Assembly (NCBI RefSeq): GCF_900215245.1
Contig: NZ_LT907842.1
Location: forward strand, 2,604,001 to 2,668,000
Source of the DNA: Pseudomonas fluorescens
GTDB lineage: Bacteria; Pseudomonadota; Gammaproteobacteria; Pseudomonadales; Pseudomonadaceae
DNA length: 64,000 bases
Direction: 5' to 3'
The position numbers and the translations under genes were made by a program. Of the stretch, positions 41,490-52,035 are shown piece by piece; position 1 is the stretch's first letter; each line of letters opens with the position of its first letter. Under the pieces are notes generated by a model, which saw only the letters and a program-made list of their open reading frames with translations, was not told the DNA's origin and did not search any database.

Positions 41490-41644
41490 CGTTCGAAGCG
41501 CTGGTCCTACAGCGTTTCACGCTTCTTCCTCTTAGCTCTAACCCCTTGTTATTTCGAAACAAAAGACCTTTGTTCGAGACGTATTGCCGTGCCTTTTGCT
41601 GGGGTAGGATCGCCCCCCATATTGACGAGGCTGCGGGGGGATTC

Positions 41645-42445
41645 ATGATCAACAGGTATTATTCGGCATGGCTGATCGGCGTTGCCGCATTGGCGTGTGT
41701 CGGCTGGGTGAATGCTGGCGCCCTGGAGGATGCCGTTCGGCGTGGCGTGCTTAAAGTTGGCACCACGCCCACCTACGTGCCCTTTGAAATGACGGATAAA
41801 CAGGGGCGTATCGTCGGCTTTGAAGTCGATTTGCTCCAGGCGATGAGCCAAGCCTTGGGGGTCGAGCTGGAGTTGGTGGCGGTGCCCTATACCGAGTTGC
41901 TGCCGGGCCTGATGGCAAAAAAGTTTGACCTGATTGGCAGTGGCATGACGGTGACGCAGGAGCGCAACCTTAAACTCAATTTCAGCGACTCCTTTATCGT
42001 GGTGGGCCAGACCGTACTGCTGCATCCGAGCCTTGCGGGCAAGGTTTCCAGCATAGAAGACCTGGACGAAGCGGGTTACCGGATCGCCGCCATTGAAGGC
42101 ACTACGGGGGAAGCCGCGGCGCAACGTTTTCTGGGCGCCGCTCGCCTGCGCAGTTTCGCCACGCCGGAAGAAGGCGTGCGGGAGGTGGTGGAGGGCAGGG
42201 CCGATGCTTTCATTCATGACGCGCCCTACAACCTGATTGCGATGGCCAGGCCGGAAAACCACACACTCTTTGCACTTGAGCAGCCGTTTACCTTTGAGCC
42301 CCTGGCGTTCGGCCTGAAAAAAGGTGATTACGACAGCCTGAATTGGATCAACCATTTCCTCAATCAAATAGCGCAGGACGGCACCTACGATCAGTTGCAT
42401 GACAAGTGGTTCAAGGACACCACCTGGGTGGGGGAGATGGACTGA
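41645..42445 (+). CDS. Polar amino-acid ABC transporter substrate-binding protein (first of two)
   Basis: Periplasmic protein of family SBP_bac_3, 266 residues, with signal MINRYYSAWLIGVAALACVG cleaved near NAGA. The mature part, LKVGTTPTYVPFEMTDKQG, matches the next gene's product closely. The ligand-binding Arg region is GSGMTVTQERNLKLNFS, and the hinge Asp lies in ADAFIHDAPYN. A GTAGGATCG promoter-like box at about 41601-41609 recurs before the second copy, so each may have its own promoter. Its sequence is more diverged from the family than the second copy. Ligand unknown. Confidence 0.88.
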   Translation: MINRYYSAWLIGVAALACVGWVNAGALEDAVRRGVLKVGTTPTYVPFEMTDKQGRIVGFEVDLLQAMSQALGVELELVAVPYTELLPGLMAKKFDLIGSGMTVTQERNLKLNFSDSFIVVGQTVLLHPSLAGKVSSIEDLDEAGYRIAAIEGTTGEAAAQRFLGAARLRSFATPEEGVREVVEGRADAFIHDAPYNLIAMARPENHTLFALEQPFTFEPLAFGLKKGDYDSLNWINHFLNQIAQDGTYDQLHDKWFKDTTWVGEMD

Positions 42446-42653
42446 TCGTCATAACTGTTTACACATCAATCAGTTGCCTGCGCACGTGTCTACGCCCGTG
42501 CTTCTCTGCACCGTTGTAGGGCTTTTCCGACATACGCCGATAACATTTACCTGTGAAACCTTTGTGACGGGCAGCGAGTGGGTTAGGATCGCACCCCGAA
42601 ATGGTGCAGCCCTTTTGCGCGCCGACCTTACAAGCAATGGTTCAGGGGACGTG

Positions 42654-43454
42654 ATGATGAAAAAGTATCTTTCGAGGCTGATGCTCGGCGTCACCGCGCT
42701 GGTCGCCGTCACTGCAGCGCATGCTGGCGCCATCGACGATGCGGTCAAGCGCGGCACGCTGAAAGTCGGCATGGACCCGACCTACATGCCGTTCGAAATG
42801 ACCGACAAGCGCGGTGAAATCATCGGTTTCGAAGTCGACATCCTCAAGGCCATGGCCAAGTCCATGGGCGTCAAACTGGAGCTGGTCTCCACCGGTTATG
42901 ACGGCATCATCCCCGCGTTCCTGACCGGCAAGTTCGACATGATCGGCAGCGGCATGACCCTGACCCAGGAACGCAACCTGCGCCTGAACTTCAGCGAACC
43001 CTTCATCGTGGTCGGCCAGACGTTGCTGATTCGCAAAGACCTGGAAGGCACCATCAAGTCCTACAAAGACCTGAACGACGAGAAATATCGCCTGACCTCC
43101 AAGCTCGGCACCACCGGTGAGATGATCGCCAAAAAGATGATCTCCAAAGCCAAGTACCACGGCTATGACAATGAGCAGGAAGGCGTGCTGGACGTGGTCA
43201 ACGGCAAGGCCGATGCCTTTGTGTATGACGCTCCGTACAACGTGGTTGCCGAGAAAAAAGTCGGCAACGGCAAGCTGGTGTTCCTGGACGAGCCCTTCAC
43301 CTTTGAGCCGTTGGCGTTCGGCCTGAAAAAAGGCGATTACGACAGCCTCAACTACATCAACAATTTCCTGCATCAGATCCGTAACGACGGCACCTACGAT
43401 CGCCTCCATGACAAGTGGTTCAAGAGTGCCGAGTGGCTCAAGGACATGGAATAA
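42654..43454 (+). CDS. Polar amino-acid ABC transporter substrate-binding protein (second of two)
   Basis: Paralogue of the preceding gene, of equal length (266 residues). Signal MMKKYLSRLMLGVTALVAVT cleaves near AAHAGA. It shares PTYMPFEMTDKRGEIIGFEV, GSGMTLTQERNLRLNFSEPF and FTFEPLAFGLKKGDYDSLN with the first copy. AGGGGA upstream suits the first ATG (5 nt) or the next one (8 nt). A TTGTGA/TAGGAT promoter pair with 16-nt spacing lies at about 42562-42589. This copy is followed by a 34-bp perfect inverted repeat and then the permease. Substrate is probably a polar amino acid; which one cannot be read. Confidence 0.9.
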   Translation: MMKKYLSRLMLGVTALVAVTAAHAGAIDDAVKRGTLKVGMDPTYMPFEMTDKRGEIIGFEVDILKAMAKSMGVKLELVSTGYDGIIPAFLTGKFDMIGSGMTLTQERNLRLNFSEPFIVVGQTLLIRKDLEGTIKSYKDLNDEKYRLTSKLGTTGEMIAKKMISKAKYHGYDNEQEGVLDVVNGKADAFVYDAPYNVVAEKKVGNGKLVFLDEPFTFEPLAFGLKKGDYDSLNYINNFLHQIRNDGTYDRLHDKWFKSAEWLKDME

Positions 43455-43478
43455 GCCAGGCTGAATACCGAGTCGCGC

Positions 43479-43564
43479 CTTTCGCGAGCAAGCCCGCTCC
43501 CACACTTGACCGCATTCTCATGTTGGAACTCGGTCAAGTGTGGGAGCGGGCTTGCTCGCGAAAG
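43479..43564. repeat. REPIN in reverse arrangement forming a perfect 34-bp inverted repeat
   Basis: Positions 43479-43512 are the exact inverse of 43531-43564 around an 18-nt loop. The outer parts are the REP core CTTTCGCGAGCAAGCCCGCT. The inner 10 bp (CACTTGACCG) extend the palindrome beyond the REP. It lies 24 nt after the second binding-protein stop. Confidence 0.95.
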
Positions 43565-43599
43565 CGGCCTGACAGGCGACATCAATCCCGGAAGCTGAA

Positions 43600-44559
43600 A
43601 TGAAACAGAAAAAAGCCCAATGGCCCTGGCACCTGCTGACTGTGGCCGTGCTGGTTGGCCTGGCTGGCGCGTTGTACTACGCCACCTCGCTGATGTCCTA
43701 CGAGTGGCGCTGGAACCGTGTGCCGCAGTACTTCGCCTATCAGGCGGAAACCTCGCAACGTGCCGCCGACATCTCCACCGTCATTGAACTGGTGCGCAAC
43801 GGCGACGTAGCCCACGTGACGCTGCGCAATGACGCCGGTGCCGAACAAACGCTGACGGTTGCCGACAATAGCCTGCAAGTGGCGCGCGGTGACGACGTGG
43901 CTGAAGGCGATGTGATCGGCGTAACCCGGCATTGGGCGCTGGGCCCGCTGATGTGGGGCTTGTGGACCACCTTGTGGCTGTCGGTCATCTCCGGAATTCT
44001 GGGGCTGGTGATTGGCCTGGCGACCGGTTTGTGCCGTCTGTCCAGCAACCCGACCCTGCGCGATCTGTCGACGATCTACGTCGAACTGGTGCGCGGTACG
44101 CCGCTATTGGTGCAGATTTTTATTTTCTATTTCTTCATCGGAACGGTGCTTAACCTGTCCCGGGAATTCGCCGGGATCGCCGCGTTGTCGCTGTTCACCG
44201 GCGCGTATGTGGCGGAAATCGTCCGCGCCGGCGTGCAGTCCATCACCCGTGGCCAGAATGAAGCCGCACGGTCCCTGGGTTTGAGTGCCAGCCAGTCGAT
44301 GCGTCACGTGGTGTTGCCGCAAGCGTTCAAGCGCGTGTTGCCGCCGCTGGCCGGGCAATTTATCAGCCTGGTGAAGGACACGTCGCTGGTGTCGGTGATC
44401 GCGATTACCGAGCTGCTCAAAAGCGGCCGTGAAGTCATCACCACCTCGTTCTCGCCGTTTGAAATCCTGTTCTGTGTGGCAGGTCTGTACCTGTTGATCA
44501 ACCTGCCGCTGTCGAAAATTGCCAGCCGGCTTGAGCGGAGGCTCGCGCAAAGTGATTGA
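43600..44559 (+). CDS. Polar amino-acid ABC transporter permease
   Basis: Inner-membrane permease of 319 residues. It has one N-terminal helix ([20 protein letters not shown]), then a periplasmic insert of about 75 residues not found in the shorter HisM/GlnP permeases, then five helices. The EAA motif is [21 protein letters not shown]. It overlaps the ATPase gene by 8 bp. With the two binding proteins upstream it forms an importer syntenic with the one beside opgGH in other pseudomonads. Confidence 0.92.
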   Translation: MKQKKAQWPWHLLTVAVLVGLAGALYYATSLMSYEWRWNRVPQYFAYQAETSQRAADISTVIELVRNGDVAHVTLRNDAGAEQTLTVADNSLQVARGDDVAEGDVIGVTRHWALGPLMWGLWTTLWLSVISGILGLVIGLATGLCRLSSNPTLRDLSTIYVELVRGTPLLVQIFIFYFFIGTVLNLSREFAGIAALSLFTGAYVAEIVRAGVQSITRGQNEAARSLGLSASQSMRHVVLPQAFKRVLPPLAGQFISLVKDTSLVSVIAITELLKSGREVITTSFSPFEILFCVAGLYLLINLPLSKIASRLERRLAQSD

Positions 44560-45286
44560 AGTCCGCGATCTGGTAAAAGTCTTCGACACCCGTGGCCACG
44601 TGGTGCGCGCGGTGGACCACGTCACCACCCAAGTCGCCAAGGGCGAAGTGCTGGTGGTGATCGGCCCTTCGGGGTCGGGAAAATCCACCTTTCTGCGCTG
44701 CCTTAACGGGTTGGAGGCGTTTGACGCAGGCTCAGTGAGCATCGACGGCCTGCAACTGGCCGACCCGAAAACGGATGTGAACGCCTATCGCCGCGAAGTC
44801 GGCATGGTGTTCCAGCACTTCAACCTGTTCCCCCACATGACCGTGCTGGAAAACCTCTGCCTGGCGCAAAAAGTCGTGCGCAAGCGCGGCAAGAAAGAGC
44901 GCGAAGCCAAGGCGCTGGCACTGCTGGAAAAAGTCGGCATTGCGCAAAAGGCCAACGAATTCCCCTCGCGTTTGTCCGGTGGTCAGCAACAGCGGGTGGC
45001 GATCGCCCGTGCGTTGGCCATGGAACCCAAGGTGATGCTGTTTGATGAGCCCACCTCGGCGCTGGACCCGGAAATGGTCGGCGAAGTGCTGGACGTGATG
45101 AAGACCCTGGCTCTGGAAGGCATGACCATGGTCTGCGTCACCCACGAGATGGGCTTTGCCCGCGAAGTGGCGGACCGGGTGTTGTTCTTCGACCATGGCA
45201 AGTTGCTGGAAGACGCCTCACCGGCGCAGTTCTTCGAGGCGCCGAAAGACCCGCGGGCCCAGGCCTTTCTGCGCCAGGTGCTGTAA
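44552..45286 (+). CDS. Polar amino-acid ABC transporter ATPase (GlnQ-like)
   Basis: ATPase of 244 residues. It has Walker [12 protein letters not shown]-loop [13 protein letters not shown], signature [18 protein letters not shown], Walker [16 protein letters not shown] and switch His in CVTHEMGFA. The start is GTG with GGAGG 9 nt upstream, inside the permease's last codons. Its stop is only 5 bp from the stop of the convergent chemoreceptor gene. Confidence 0.94.
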   Translation: MIEVRDLVKVFDTRGHVVRAVDHVTTQVAKGEVLVVIGPSGSGKSTFLRCLNGLEAFDAGSVSIDGLQLADPKTDVNAYRREVGMVFQHFNLFPHMTVLENLCLAQKVVRKRGKKEREAKALALLEKVGIAQKANEFPSRLSGGQQQRVAIARALAMEPKVMLFDEPTSALDPEMVGEVLDVMKTLALEGMTMVCVTHEMGFAREVADRVLFFDHGKLLEDASPAQFFEAPKDPRAQAFLRQVL

Positions 45287-45291
45287 CGGTT

Positions 45292-47199
45292 TTACACCCT
45301 GAACTTGCCCACCCAACCCTGCAAGTCCGAGCCCAGGCGCGCCAGTTCGACACTGGCCGCTGCGGTCTCCTGACTGGCGGTCGAGGTCTGTTCCGACACA
45401 TCCTTGACCTTCAGCACGCTGCGATTGATCTCTTCGGCCACTGCGGTTTGCTCCTCGGCAGCGGCGGCAATCTGAGGGTTCATCTCCTGGATCACCGAGA
45501 CCGTGCGAGTGATATTGGCCAGGGCGTCCCCCGCGCGGCGGGTCAGTTGCACACTGTTATCGGTGAGGCTGCGACTGTTGTCCATGATGTCGGCGACCTG
45601 CTGTGTACCGCGTTGCAGGCTGCCGATCAGTTCTTCAATTTCCTCCGCCGACTGCTGGGTGCGTTGCGCCAGGCTGCGTACCTCATCGGCAACGACCGCA
45701 AAACCTCTGCCGGCTTCACCGGCGCGAGCGGCCTCGATGGCGGCGTTGAGGGCCAGCAGGTTGGTTTGCTCCGAGACCGACTTGATCACCTCCAGCACAC
45801 TGCCGATCTTCTGGCTTTCCTGCCGCAGCCCTTGCATGGCCTGGCTTGAGTGAGCCATCTCTTGGGCCAGGTGTTCGATATGAGTAATCGCCTCGGCCAC
45901 CACCTGGTCGCCCGCGCTTGCCTGTTGATCGGCTTCGGTGGCAGCGTTCGAGGCTTGCTCGGCGTGGCGTGCAACTTCCTGGGAGGTGGCGAGCATTTCA
46001 TTCATGGCCGTGGCCACTTGTTCGGTTTCCTGTTTCTGCTCCTCGACGCCAGCGCGCGAATGTTCGGTCACGCTGGACAACTGCTCGGCAGCGCTGGCGA
46101 TCTGTCGCGCACTGTCGCCGATGCCACCGATCAAGCCGCGCAGGTTGAGCGTCATTTGCCCGATGCTGCGTTGCAGTTGCCCCAATTCATCGCGGCGAGT
46201 GGTGGTGATGTCCTGGCTCAGATCGCCCTCGGCGACTCGATTGGCAGCCAACAGCGCATGGTGCAGCGGTTTGACGATCTGCATGGCGATCAGCCACGCG
46301 GCCAGTGCGCCCACTAACAGTGCCGCTGCGGTGACATTGAGCAGCAAGGTGCGAGCGATGCCAGCTTCTTTGTCACGCTTGGCGGTTTGGTCCTGGCTCA
46401 ACAGGTCGCTTTCCGTGAGCAACTGATCCAGCCATTGCTCAAGCTGGTTCTGGGTGGTCTCGGTGGTGAGCTGGGCGTCCTTGAGCCGCGCCAATTGCTT
46501 GCGATAGTCGAGCAACGCGCTCTTAAGCGCGACGTTGTTAACGGGCAGTGTCATCACGGTGGCCTCTGCGCGGTCGAGTGCCTGGATCGATTCATCGACG
46601 CCTTTGGCGTAACTGTCCAACGAAGCCGCAGCCCAGGCGGGGTTGCGCGCGCGGTCTTCGGCTTGCTCCATGGCTTGCCGCAGTTGCTCTACGGCATCGA
46701 GGGCTCTTTCGTCGTCCTGATTGGGCAGGTCACTGGACAACTGCGCCAGCACGTCGCTGGCCTGTACCGCGCCAAGCTTGAGCTGTTCCTGCGCGGTTTC
46801 GCGCTGTTTGATCAAATTTTCCAGGCCACCCAAGGCGGTTTTGAAGCCGGTCGCAAAGCGGCGGCTTTGTTGCAACTGCTGTTGATTGATCGGGTCGGAA
46901 AAACGCGGCGAAAGCGTCACCAGCAGGCCGTCGATTTTTTCGATATGCAAACCAATTTTGACCAGGCTCGCCGGGTCGCTGAGGGTTCGGTAAACGATAC
47001 GATCGGCGCGCAGCTCTTCGCCGACGACCGCCAGTTGCGAGAGGATGGTCAGCTTCTGAGAGCGTGCGAGCGAGGCGTCCAACGCTTGCCAGCCCGTGGA
47101 CGCGATGACCAGGCTAAGACAGAGCACCAGGCCAAAGCCCAGGGCAAGTTTGAGGGTGATGCCGAGATTGCCTAACAGGCGGGTCAGTGGACGAATCAT
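45292..47199 (-). CDS. Methyl-accepting chemotaxis protein with large helical sensor (copy 1)
   Basis: Transmembrane chemoreceptor of 635 residues. TM1 is about 12-35, the periplasmic sensor about 36-283, TM2 about 284-306, HAMP to about 360, then the coiled signalling domain with the hairpin tip [20 protein letters not shown]. The all-helical sensor of about 250 residues fits the HBM class, known to sense TCA intermediates and other organic acids (McpS, McpQ, McpK). The locus, next to rsmE, matches that of HBM receptors in other pseudomonads. No C-terminal CheR-binding pentapeptide is seen. The start has GGAGG before the ATG at 47199. An upstream extension is rejected because it only re-reads the end of copy 2. 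Confidence 0.92.
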   Translation of the reverse strand: MIRPLTRLLGNLGITLKLALGFGLVLCLSLVIASTGWQALDASLARSQKLTILSQLAVVGEELRADRIVYRTLSDPASLVKIGLHIEKIDGLLVTLSPRFSDPINQQQLQQSRRFATGFKTALGGLENLIKQRETAQEQLKLGAVQASDVLAQLSSDLPNQDDERALDAVEQLRQAMEQAEDRARNPAWAAASLDSYAKGVDESIQALDRAEATVMTLPVNNVALKSALLDYRKQLARLKDAQLTTETTQNQLEQWLDQLLTESDLLSQDQTAKRDKEAGIARTLLLNVTAAALLVGALAAWLIAMQIVKPLHHALLAANRVAEGDLSQDITTTRRDELGQLQRSIGQMTLNLRGLIGGIGDSARQIASAAEQLSSVTEHSRAGVEEQKQETEQVATAMNEMLATSQEVARHAEQASNAATEADQQASAGDQVVAEAITHIEHLAQEMAHSSQAMQGLRQESQKIGSVLEVIKSVSEQTNLLALNAAIEAARAGEAGRGFAVVADEVRSLAQRTQQSAEEIEELIGSLQRGTQQVADIMDNSRSLTDNSVQLTRRAGDALANITRTVSVIQEMNPQIAAAAEEQTAVAEEINRSVLKVKDVSEQTSTASQETAAASVELARLGSDLQGWVGKFRV

Positions 47200-47371
47200 G
47201 GTAAACCTCCAACGAATCAAAAGGAGCGTTTCGACGGTCCGGCTGACAGCGGCCAGGGAAGTTGAAACGCTACTTTTATTCGGCGCTAGGTGTGTAATCC
47301 ACGACCTGAAAAGCGCGTAGGAAATTTCACAAGCTGTGAGGGCGACGGCCATGATGGCCGTCGCGACGGGA

Positions 47372-49288
47372 TCAAACCTTGAAGCGGCCGACCAGGGTTT
47401 GCAGATAAATCCCCAGGCGCGCCAGTTCCGCACTGGATGCAGCGGTTTCTTCACTGGCCGAAGAGGTCTGTTCAGAGACATCACGCACATTCAGTACGCT
47501 GCGGTTGATCTCTTCGGCCACGGCACTTTGTTGTTCGGCGGCGGTAGCAATCTGCGAGTTCATCGCCTGAATGGTCGAAACCGTGCGCGTGATATTGCCC
47601 AGTGCGTTACCGGCACGCCGGGTCAGCTCGACGCTGCTGTCGGTCAGGCCACGGCTGTTGTCCATGATGGCCGCGACCTGCTGGGTGCCGCTTTGCAGGC
47701 CGACGATCAGTTCTTCGATCTCTTCGGTGGACTTCTGGGTGCGCTGGGCCAGGCTGCGTACCTCATCGGCCACCACGGCAAAGCCACGTCCGGCTTCGCC
47801 GGCACGTGCCGCTTCAATGGCGGCGTTGAGTGCCAGCAAGTTGGTTTGCTGGGCCACCGATTTGATCACGTCGAGCACGCTGCCGATCTTGTCGCTTTCG
47901 CGTTTCAGATGGCCCATGGCCTCGGTGGAATTGCCGACCTCGGTGGCCAGGCGCTCGATCTGGGCGATGGCTTCGCCGACCACCTTGTCACCCTCGCGCG
48001 CCTGCTGATCCGCCGCGACAGCCGCCTCCGAGGCTTCCTCGGCGTTGCGTGCCACTTCTTGCACAGTGGCGGCCATTTCATTCATGGCGGTGGCCACTTG
48101 GTCGGTCTCGATCTTCTGGCTGTTGACCCCGGCGCTGGTCTGCTCGGTCACAGCGGACAGTTGTTCGGCGGCGCTGGCGATCTGGGTGACGCCTTCGCTG
48201 ATGCCTCCAATCAGCGTGCGCAGCCCGAGGGTCATGCTTTGCATGGCGCGTTGCAGTTGGCCCAGTTCGTCCTGGCGCGTGGAGTTCAGGTTGTGGCTCA
48301 GGTCGCCGGAGGCGACGCGCTCAGCGACATTGAGGGTCTGGTTCAGCGGAATAACGATCTGACGGGTGATGGCCCAGGCGGCGACGATGCCGAAGATCAG
48401 CGCCAGCACGGTGGCCAGCAGCAACAGTTGCTTGGCGTGTGCGGCATCGGCATCGCGCACGGCTGTTTGGGACGTGGTGAGTTTCTCACTGTGGCCCAGC
48501 AGGATGTCGCCTTGGGCGATCATGATTTTCAGGGCCGCAGCGCTGGCGACCTGGGAGTCGCGGTATTGGCTGACGGCGCCGCGGTAGGCCTGCAGGGAGG
48601 TGCTGGCCTCTTGCAGGTTGGCCTGATACTGGGCCGGCAATTGGCCCTGGAGTTCGGTAATTTTCTTCAGGGCATTGTCGATAGCGTCCAGGGCCGGCTG
48701 TTCGGCCTCCGTCTTGCCGCTGTAGGTGTAGCCGCGAACCTGGAAGCGTGATTGCTGGATCAGCTTGCTCAGATCGACCACGCTGTTGAACTGCGTGATG
48801 CTATCGCCTTGCAGCAAGGCGGCTTCGATCTCCTTGATCTTGGCCACGGCGTTGTCGGCGGTGTCGCCGAGCTTGCTGCGGGCGCCTTCGCGCTTCAGAC
48901 CCGCCTGCACCATGGTGGCGAAGGCCTTTTTGTATTGGTTCAAGGCCTCCAGTTGCTGTTCTACCAGGGCCTTGTCATCGGGTTGCTCGATCAGGGTTTG
49001 GGCCGTTTTCAGGCCGTTGTCCAGCTGCGTGAGCAGGCCGGTGACCGCGTCCGTGCCCTGTTCGCCGCGACGCATGTCAAAGTCCAGACGCGCCAGGCGC
49101 AGGTCTTTGGTCAGGCCGTTGAGGCTGGAGATGAAGCCCAGTTTGTCGCCGCGATTGATCACATCGCCCAGGCCGGTCCAACCCGTGAAGGTGATCAACA
49201 GCGTCAGGACCAACACCAGGCCAAAGCCAATGCTCAGCTTGCGATTGACGCTCACATTCCCGAGTTTTTCGGCTAACCAACGATACAT
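47372..49288 (-). CDS. Methyl-accepting chemotaxis protein with large helical sensor (copy 2)
   Basis: Chemoreceptor of 638 residues with the same layout: TM1 near 18-38, a helical periplasmic sensor of about 250 residues, TM2 ([20 protein letters not shown]), HAMP, then signalling domain. The signalling half is nearly the same as that of copy 1 ([36 protein letters not shown]). The sensor halves differ clearly, for example [19 protein letters not shown] here. Probably HBM type; ligand unknown, organic acids likely. AAAGGGAG precedes the ATG. The 172-bp gap to copy 1 carries only copy 1's ribosome site. Confidence 0.92.
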   Translation of the reverse strand: MYRWLAEKLGNVSVNRKLSIGFGLVLVLTLLITFTGWTGLGDVINRGDKLGFISSLNGLTKDLRLARLDFDMRRGEQGTDAVTGLLTQLDNGLKTAQTLIEQPDDKALVEQQLEALNQYKKAFATMVQAGLKREGARSKLGDTADNAVAKIKEIEAALLQGDSITQFNSVVDLSKLIQQSRFQVRGYTYSGKTEAEQPALDAIDNALKKITELQGQLPAQYQANLQEASTSLQAYRGAVSQYRDSQVASAAALKIMIAQGDILLGHSEKLTTSQTAVRDADAAHAKQLLLLATVLALIFGIVAAWAITRQIVIPLNQTLNVAERVASGDLSHNLNSTRQDELGQLQRAMQSMTLGLRTLIGGISEGVTQIASAAEQLSAVTEQTSAGVNSQKIETDQVATAMNEMAATVQEVARNAEEASEAAVAADQQAREGDKVVGEAIAQIERLATEVGNSTEAMGHLKRESDKIGSVLDVIKSVAQQTNLLALNAAIEAARAGEAGRGFAVVADEVRSLAQRTQKSTEEIEELIVGLQSGTQQVAAIMDNSRGLTDSSVELTRRAGNALGNITRTVSTIQAMNSQIATAAEQQSAVAEEINRSVLNVRDVSEQTSSASEETAASSAELARLGIYLQTLVGRFKV

Positions 49289-49373
49289 ACGGCGAACTCC
49301 CTTTGAACAAGGCTTGGACTTATTCAGAGGCTATCGGCAGCGTAGGAAGATTCTGTAGTAACGCCAATCCACT

Positions 49374-49460
49374 GTGGGAGCGGGCTTGCTCGCGATAGCG
49401 GTGTACCAGTGGCAGATAGTCTGACTGATCCACCGTTATCACGGGCAAGCCCGCGCCCAC
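49374..49460. repeat. REPIN (right arm decayed)
   Basis: The left arm is intact. The right arm reads ATCACGGGCAAGCCCGCGCC with several changes. Lies between copy 2 of the chemoreceptors and rsmE. Confidence 0.9.
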
Positions 49461-49474
49461 AGGGTTTGGCGTTG

Positions 49475-50182
49475 TTAGAAGAGGCGGGCGAGCAGGGCGG
49501 TGACGGCGGTTTCTACGCGCAGGATTCGTGCGCCAAGTTGCACCGGTTGTAAACCGGCTTTGGTCAGCAGCTCCACCTCGTAAGGAATCCAGCCACCTTC
49601 CGGGCCGATGGCCAGGGTCACAGGCGTATCCAGCCCACGCGGGCAGGCCGGGTAATCACCGGGATGGCCGATCAGGCCCAGGGTGCCGTCGGTCATGGCG
49701 GGCAGGCGATCTTCGACAAACGGTTTGAAGCGTTTTTCGATAATGATGTCGGGCAGGACGGTGTCCCGTGCCTGTTCCAGGCCAAGGATCAGTTGCTCGC
49801 GAATCGCCTCGGGCTCCAGAAACGGAGTTTGCCAGAAGCTCTTTTCAACCCGGTAACTGTTGACCAACACCACCTTCGGCACGCCCATCGCGGCCACGGT
49901 TTGCAGCACCCGGCGCAGCATCTTGGGGCGTGGCAGGGCGAGCAGCAGGGTCAGCGGCAGCTTGGCCGGCGGCGGTTGTTCAAAGCTGACTTGCAGCTCG
50001 GCTTCGCTGGCTTCCAGGCGCAGCAGTTGCGCATTGCCCATCAGCCCGCCGATGCGCCCGACGCGCAGGTTGTCACCCACCGCAGCGCGGTGGACTTCCT
50101 GCATGTGCACCAGGCGCCGATCACGCAATATGACCCGGTCGGCCGCGATAAAGTCGGCCTCTTCAAGTAGCAGCAGGTTCAC
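49475..50182 (-). CDS. rsmE: 16S rRNA m3U1498 methyltransferase
   Basis: SPOUT-class enzyme that methylates N3 of U1498 in 16S rRNA with SAM. It has 235 residues. The N-terminal PUA-like part includes [19 protein letters not shown]. The knot motif is [17 protein letters not shown]. The start is GTG at 50182 within GTGA, overlapping the tatC stop, so translation is coupled to tatC. Confidence 0.96.
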   Translation of the reverse strand: MNLLLLEEADFIAADRVILRDRRLVHMQEVHRAAVGDNLRVGRIGGLMGNAQLLRLEASEAELQVSFEQPPPAKLPLTLLLALPRPKMLRRVLQTVAAMGVPKVVLVNSYRVEKSFWQTPFLEPEAIREQLILGLEQARDTVLPDIIIEKRFKPFVEDRLPAMTDGTLGLIGHPGDYPACPRGLDTPVTLAIGPEGGWIPYEVELLTKAGLQPVQLGARILRVETAVTALLARLF

Positions 50183-50970
50183 GGCTGCGTCGCTGGCGGC
50201 TGGTCGTCGTCGACGGGTTGGTCATCCGGGTGGTCGCCACGCTTGCTGATCAGGCTGCCAAACAGGATGCCGATCTCGAACAGCATCCACATCGGCACAG
50301 CCAGCAGGGTCTGCGAGAAGATGTCCGGCGGCGTAAGGATCATGCCGACCACGAAGCAGCCGATGATGACGTACGGGCGGATTTTCTTCAGGTATTTGAC
50401 GTCGACCACACCGATCCACACCAGCAGCACCACGGCCACCGGGATTTCGAAGGCCACGCCGAAGGCGAAGAACAGCGTCATCACGAAGTCGAGGTAGCTG
50501 GTGATGTCGGTCATCATCTCCACGCCGGCCGGGGTGGCGGCGGCGAAGAATTTGAAGATCAGCGGGAACACCAGGAAATAGGCGAAGGCCATGCCGGTGT
50601 AGAACAGCAGGATGCTCGACACCAGCAGCGGCACCGCGATGCGCTTCTCATGCTTGTACAGGCCCGGTGCGATAAAGCCCCAGATCTGATGCAGGATCAC
50701 CGGAATCGCCAGGAACAGCGAGACCATCATGGTCAGCTTCAACGGCGTCAGGAACGGCGACGACACGTCGGTGGCGATCATCGTCGCGCCGGCCGGCAGG
50801 TACTGGCGCAGCGGCGTGGAGACGAAGGTATAGATTTGCTGGGTAAAGGCGAACAGCCCGGCAAAGATGATGAAGATGGCCGCTACGCAACGCAGCAGGC
50901 GGGTACGCAGCTCGGTGAGGTGCGAGACCAGCGGCATGTGATGGTCGTCTTCCGGTTTATCAGCGCTCAT
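50179..50970 (-). CDS. tatC: Twin-arginine translocase subunit TatC
   Basis: Receptor subunit of the Tat pathway that binds the RR signal of folded export substrates. It has 263 residues and six helices. Conserved text: [20 protein letters not shown] with the family Glu and Arg, and the loop [12 protein letters not shown]. The C-terminus is an acidic, Pro-rich cytoplasmic tail. It overlaps tatB by ATGA and rsmE by GTGA. Confidence 0.97.
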   Translation of the reverse strand: MSADKPEDDHHMPLVSHLTELRTRLLRCVAAIFIIFAGLFAFTQQIYTFVSTPLRQYLPAGATMIATDVSSPFLTPLKLTMMVSLFLAIPVILHQIWGFIAPGLYKHEKRIAVPLLVSSILLFYTGMAFAYFLVFPLIFKFFAAATPAGVEMMTDITSYLDFVMTLFFAFGVAFEIPVAVVLLVWIGVVDVKYLKKIRPYVIIGCFVVGMILTPPDIFSQTLLAVPMWMLFEIGILFGSLISKRGDHPDDQPVDDDQPPATQP

Positions 50971-51386
50971 GGGGCTCGCGGCGGCAATGTAGGGTCATGG
51001 GGAGCGGGCGACGCAACGGGCGTCGGCGCTGGCTCGGTCGGGGTGTGAGCGGGCGGCGTGGGGGTGTGTTCCACCACCGGCGCAACGTCGGCCACGGGCG
51101 GTGGCGCGATGCTGTGCTCGGCCGGTTTGGTCGGCTCTTGCACCGGCGACAGAATCTTCCGCGCTTCCTGCTCCAACGACAGAATATGTTCGTTGTGCAA
51201 TTGGCGGCGGATTTCGTCGGCGCCGATTTCCCGTTCAACTTCCTGTTTGATGGCGTTGAAACTGCGTTTCAGGCGCCCGATCCAAAGGCCGGCCGTGCGT
51301 GCGGCACCGGGCAGGCGTTCCGGCCCCAGTACCAGCAGGGCCACGAGGCCGACGAGGAGCAGTTCAGAGAAGCTGATACCAAACAT
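50967..51386 (-). CDS. tatB: Tat protein translocase subunit TatB
   Basis: Single-span membrane protein of 139 residues. It starts [20 protein letters not shown], followed by the hinge GPERLP and an amphipathic helix of about 45 residues. The tail (from about residue 90) is very rich in Pro, Ala and Thr. The conserved Glu near position 8 and the GPERLP hinge distinguish TatB from TatA. Order tatA-tatB-tatC on the minus strand. Confidence 0.96.
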   Translation of the reverse strand: MFGISFSELLLVGLVALLVLGPERLPGAARTAGLWIGRLKRSFNAIKQEVEREIGADEIRRQLHNEHILSLEQEARKILSPVQEPTKPAEHSIAPPPVADVAPVVEHTPTPPAHTPTEPAPTPVASPAPHDPTLPPRAP

Positions 51387-51396
51387 TAGTCAGTGC

Positions 51397-51675
51397 TCAC
51401 GAGTCTTTGCGGGTCGGCTCTTCGACTTTTTCAGCCTGCACGTCGAAAGTACGACGCTCGGTGATCGGCTGGGTCGCCTGCGGGTGCACAGGCTGGGCCG
51501 GAGGTACCGGGTTGACGACCGGGTCAGCGGGCTTTTCATCATCGTTCATGGCTTTACGAAAGCCCTTGATCGACTCGCCCACGTCGGTGCCCAGGTTCTT
51601 GAGTTTCTTGGTGCCGAACACCAGAACGACCACCACGAGAATGACGATCCAGTGTTTCCAGTCAAAAATGCCCAT
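51397..51675 (-). CDS. tatA: Tat protein translocase subunit TatA
   Basis: Pore-forming subunit of 92 residues. The helix is [20 protein letters not shown]; the FGTKKL hinge and the amphipathic segment [15 protein letters not shown] follow, typical of TatA/E. The remaining 45 residues are polar. First gene of tatABC, 25 bp after hisE, and probably read from the same transcript. Confidence 0.96.
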   Translation of the reverse strand: MGIFDWKHWIVILVVVVLVFGTKKLKNLGTDVGESIKGFRKAMNDDEKPADPVVNPVPPAQPVHPQATQPITERRTFDVQAEKVEEPTRKDS

Positions 51676-51700
51676 GCTGCAATTCCTCTGTAAAAGTTAT

Positions 51701-52033
51701 TCAGGCGGACGGGCGCGAGGCCTTTTCGACGTGCCCGGACAAGCCGAAGCGACGGTCCAGTTCATCCAGCACGGCCTGTGGATGCTGCCCCAGTTGGGCG
51801 AGCATGACCAGGCTGTGGAACCATAAGTCAGCGGTTTCGTAGATCACATCGCTGCAATCACCGCTGATCTGTGCGTCTTTGGCGGCGATGATTGTCTCGA
51901 TGGATTCTTCGCCGAGTTTTTCCAGAATCTTGTTCAGGCCCTTGTGGTACAGGCTGGCGACATAGGAGCTGTCGGCGTCCGCGCCTTTGCGGTCTTCCAG
52001 CACTTGGGCCACACGGTTCAGGGTATCGCTCAT
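51701..52033 (-). CDS. hisE: Phosphoribosyl-ATP pyrophosphatase
   Basis: Second step of histidine synthesis: PR-ATP to PR-AMP. It is a MazG-like all-alpha protein of 110 residues, with [15 protein letters not shown] and [18 protein letters not shown] carrying the metal-binding acids. The start is ATG 52033 ([16 protein letters not shown]); an in-frame TTG two codons upstream is ignored. HisE and HisI are separate proteins here, unlike the fused enterobacterial form. It begins 2 bp after the hisI stop. Confidence 0.95.
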   Translation of the reverse strand: MSDTLNRVAQVLEDRKGADADSSYVASLYHKGLNKILEKLGEESIETIIAAKDAQISGDCSDVIYETADLWFHSLVMLAQLGQHPQAVLDELDRRFGLSGHVEKASRPSA

Positions 52034-52035
52034 GT

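Noticed and set aside
47200..47490. N-terminal extension of chemoreceptor copy 1
   Set aside because: It reads across the intergenic gap and the 3' end of copy 2; the ATG at 47199 with GGAGG and the TM1 helix give the proper start.
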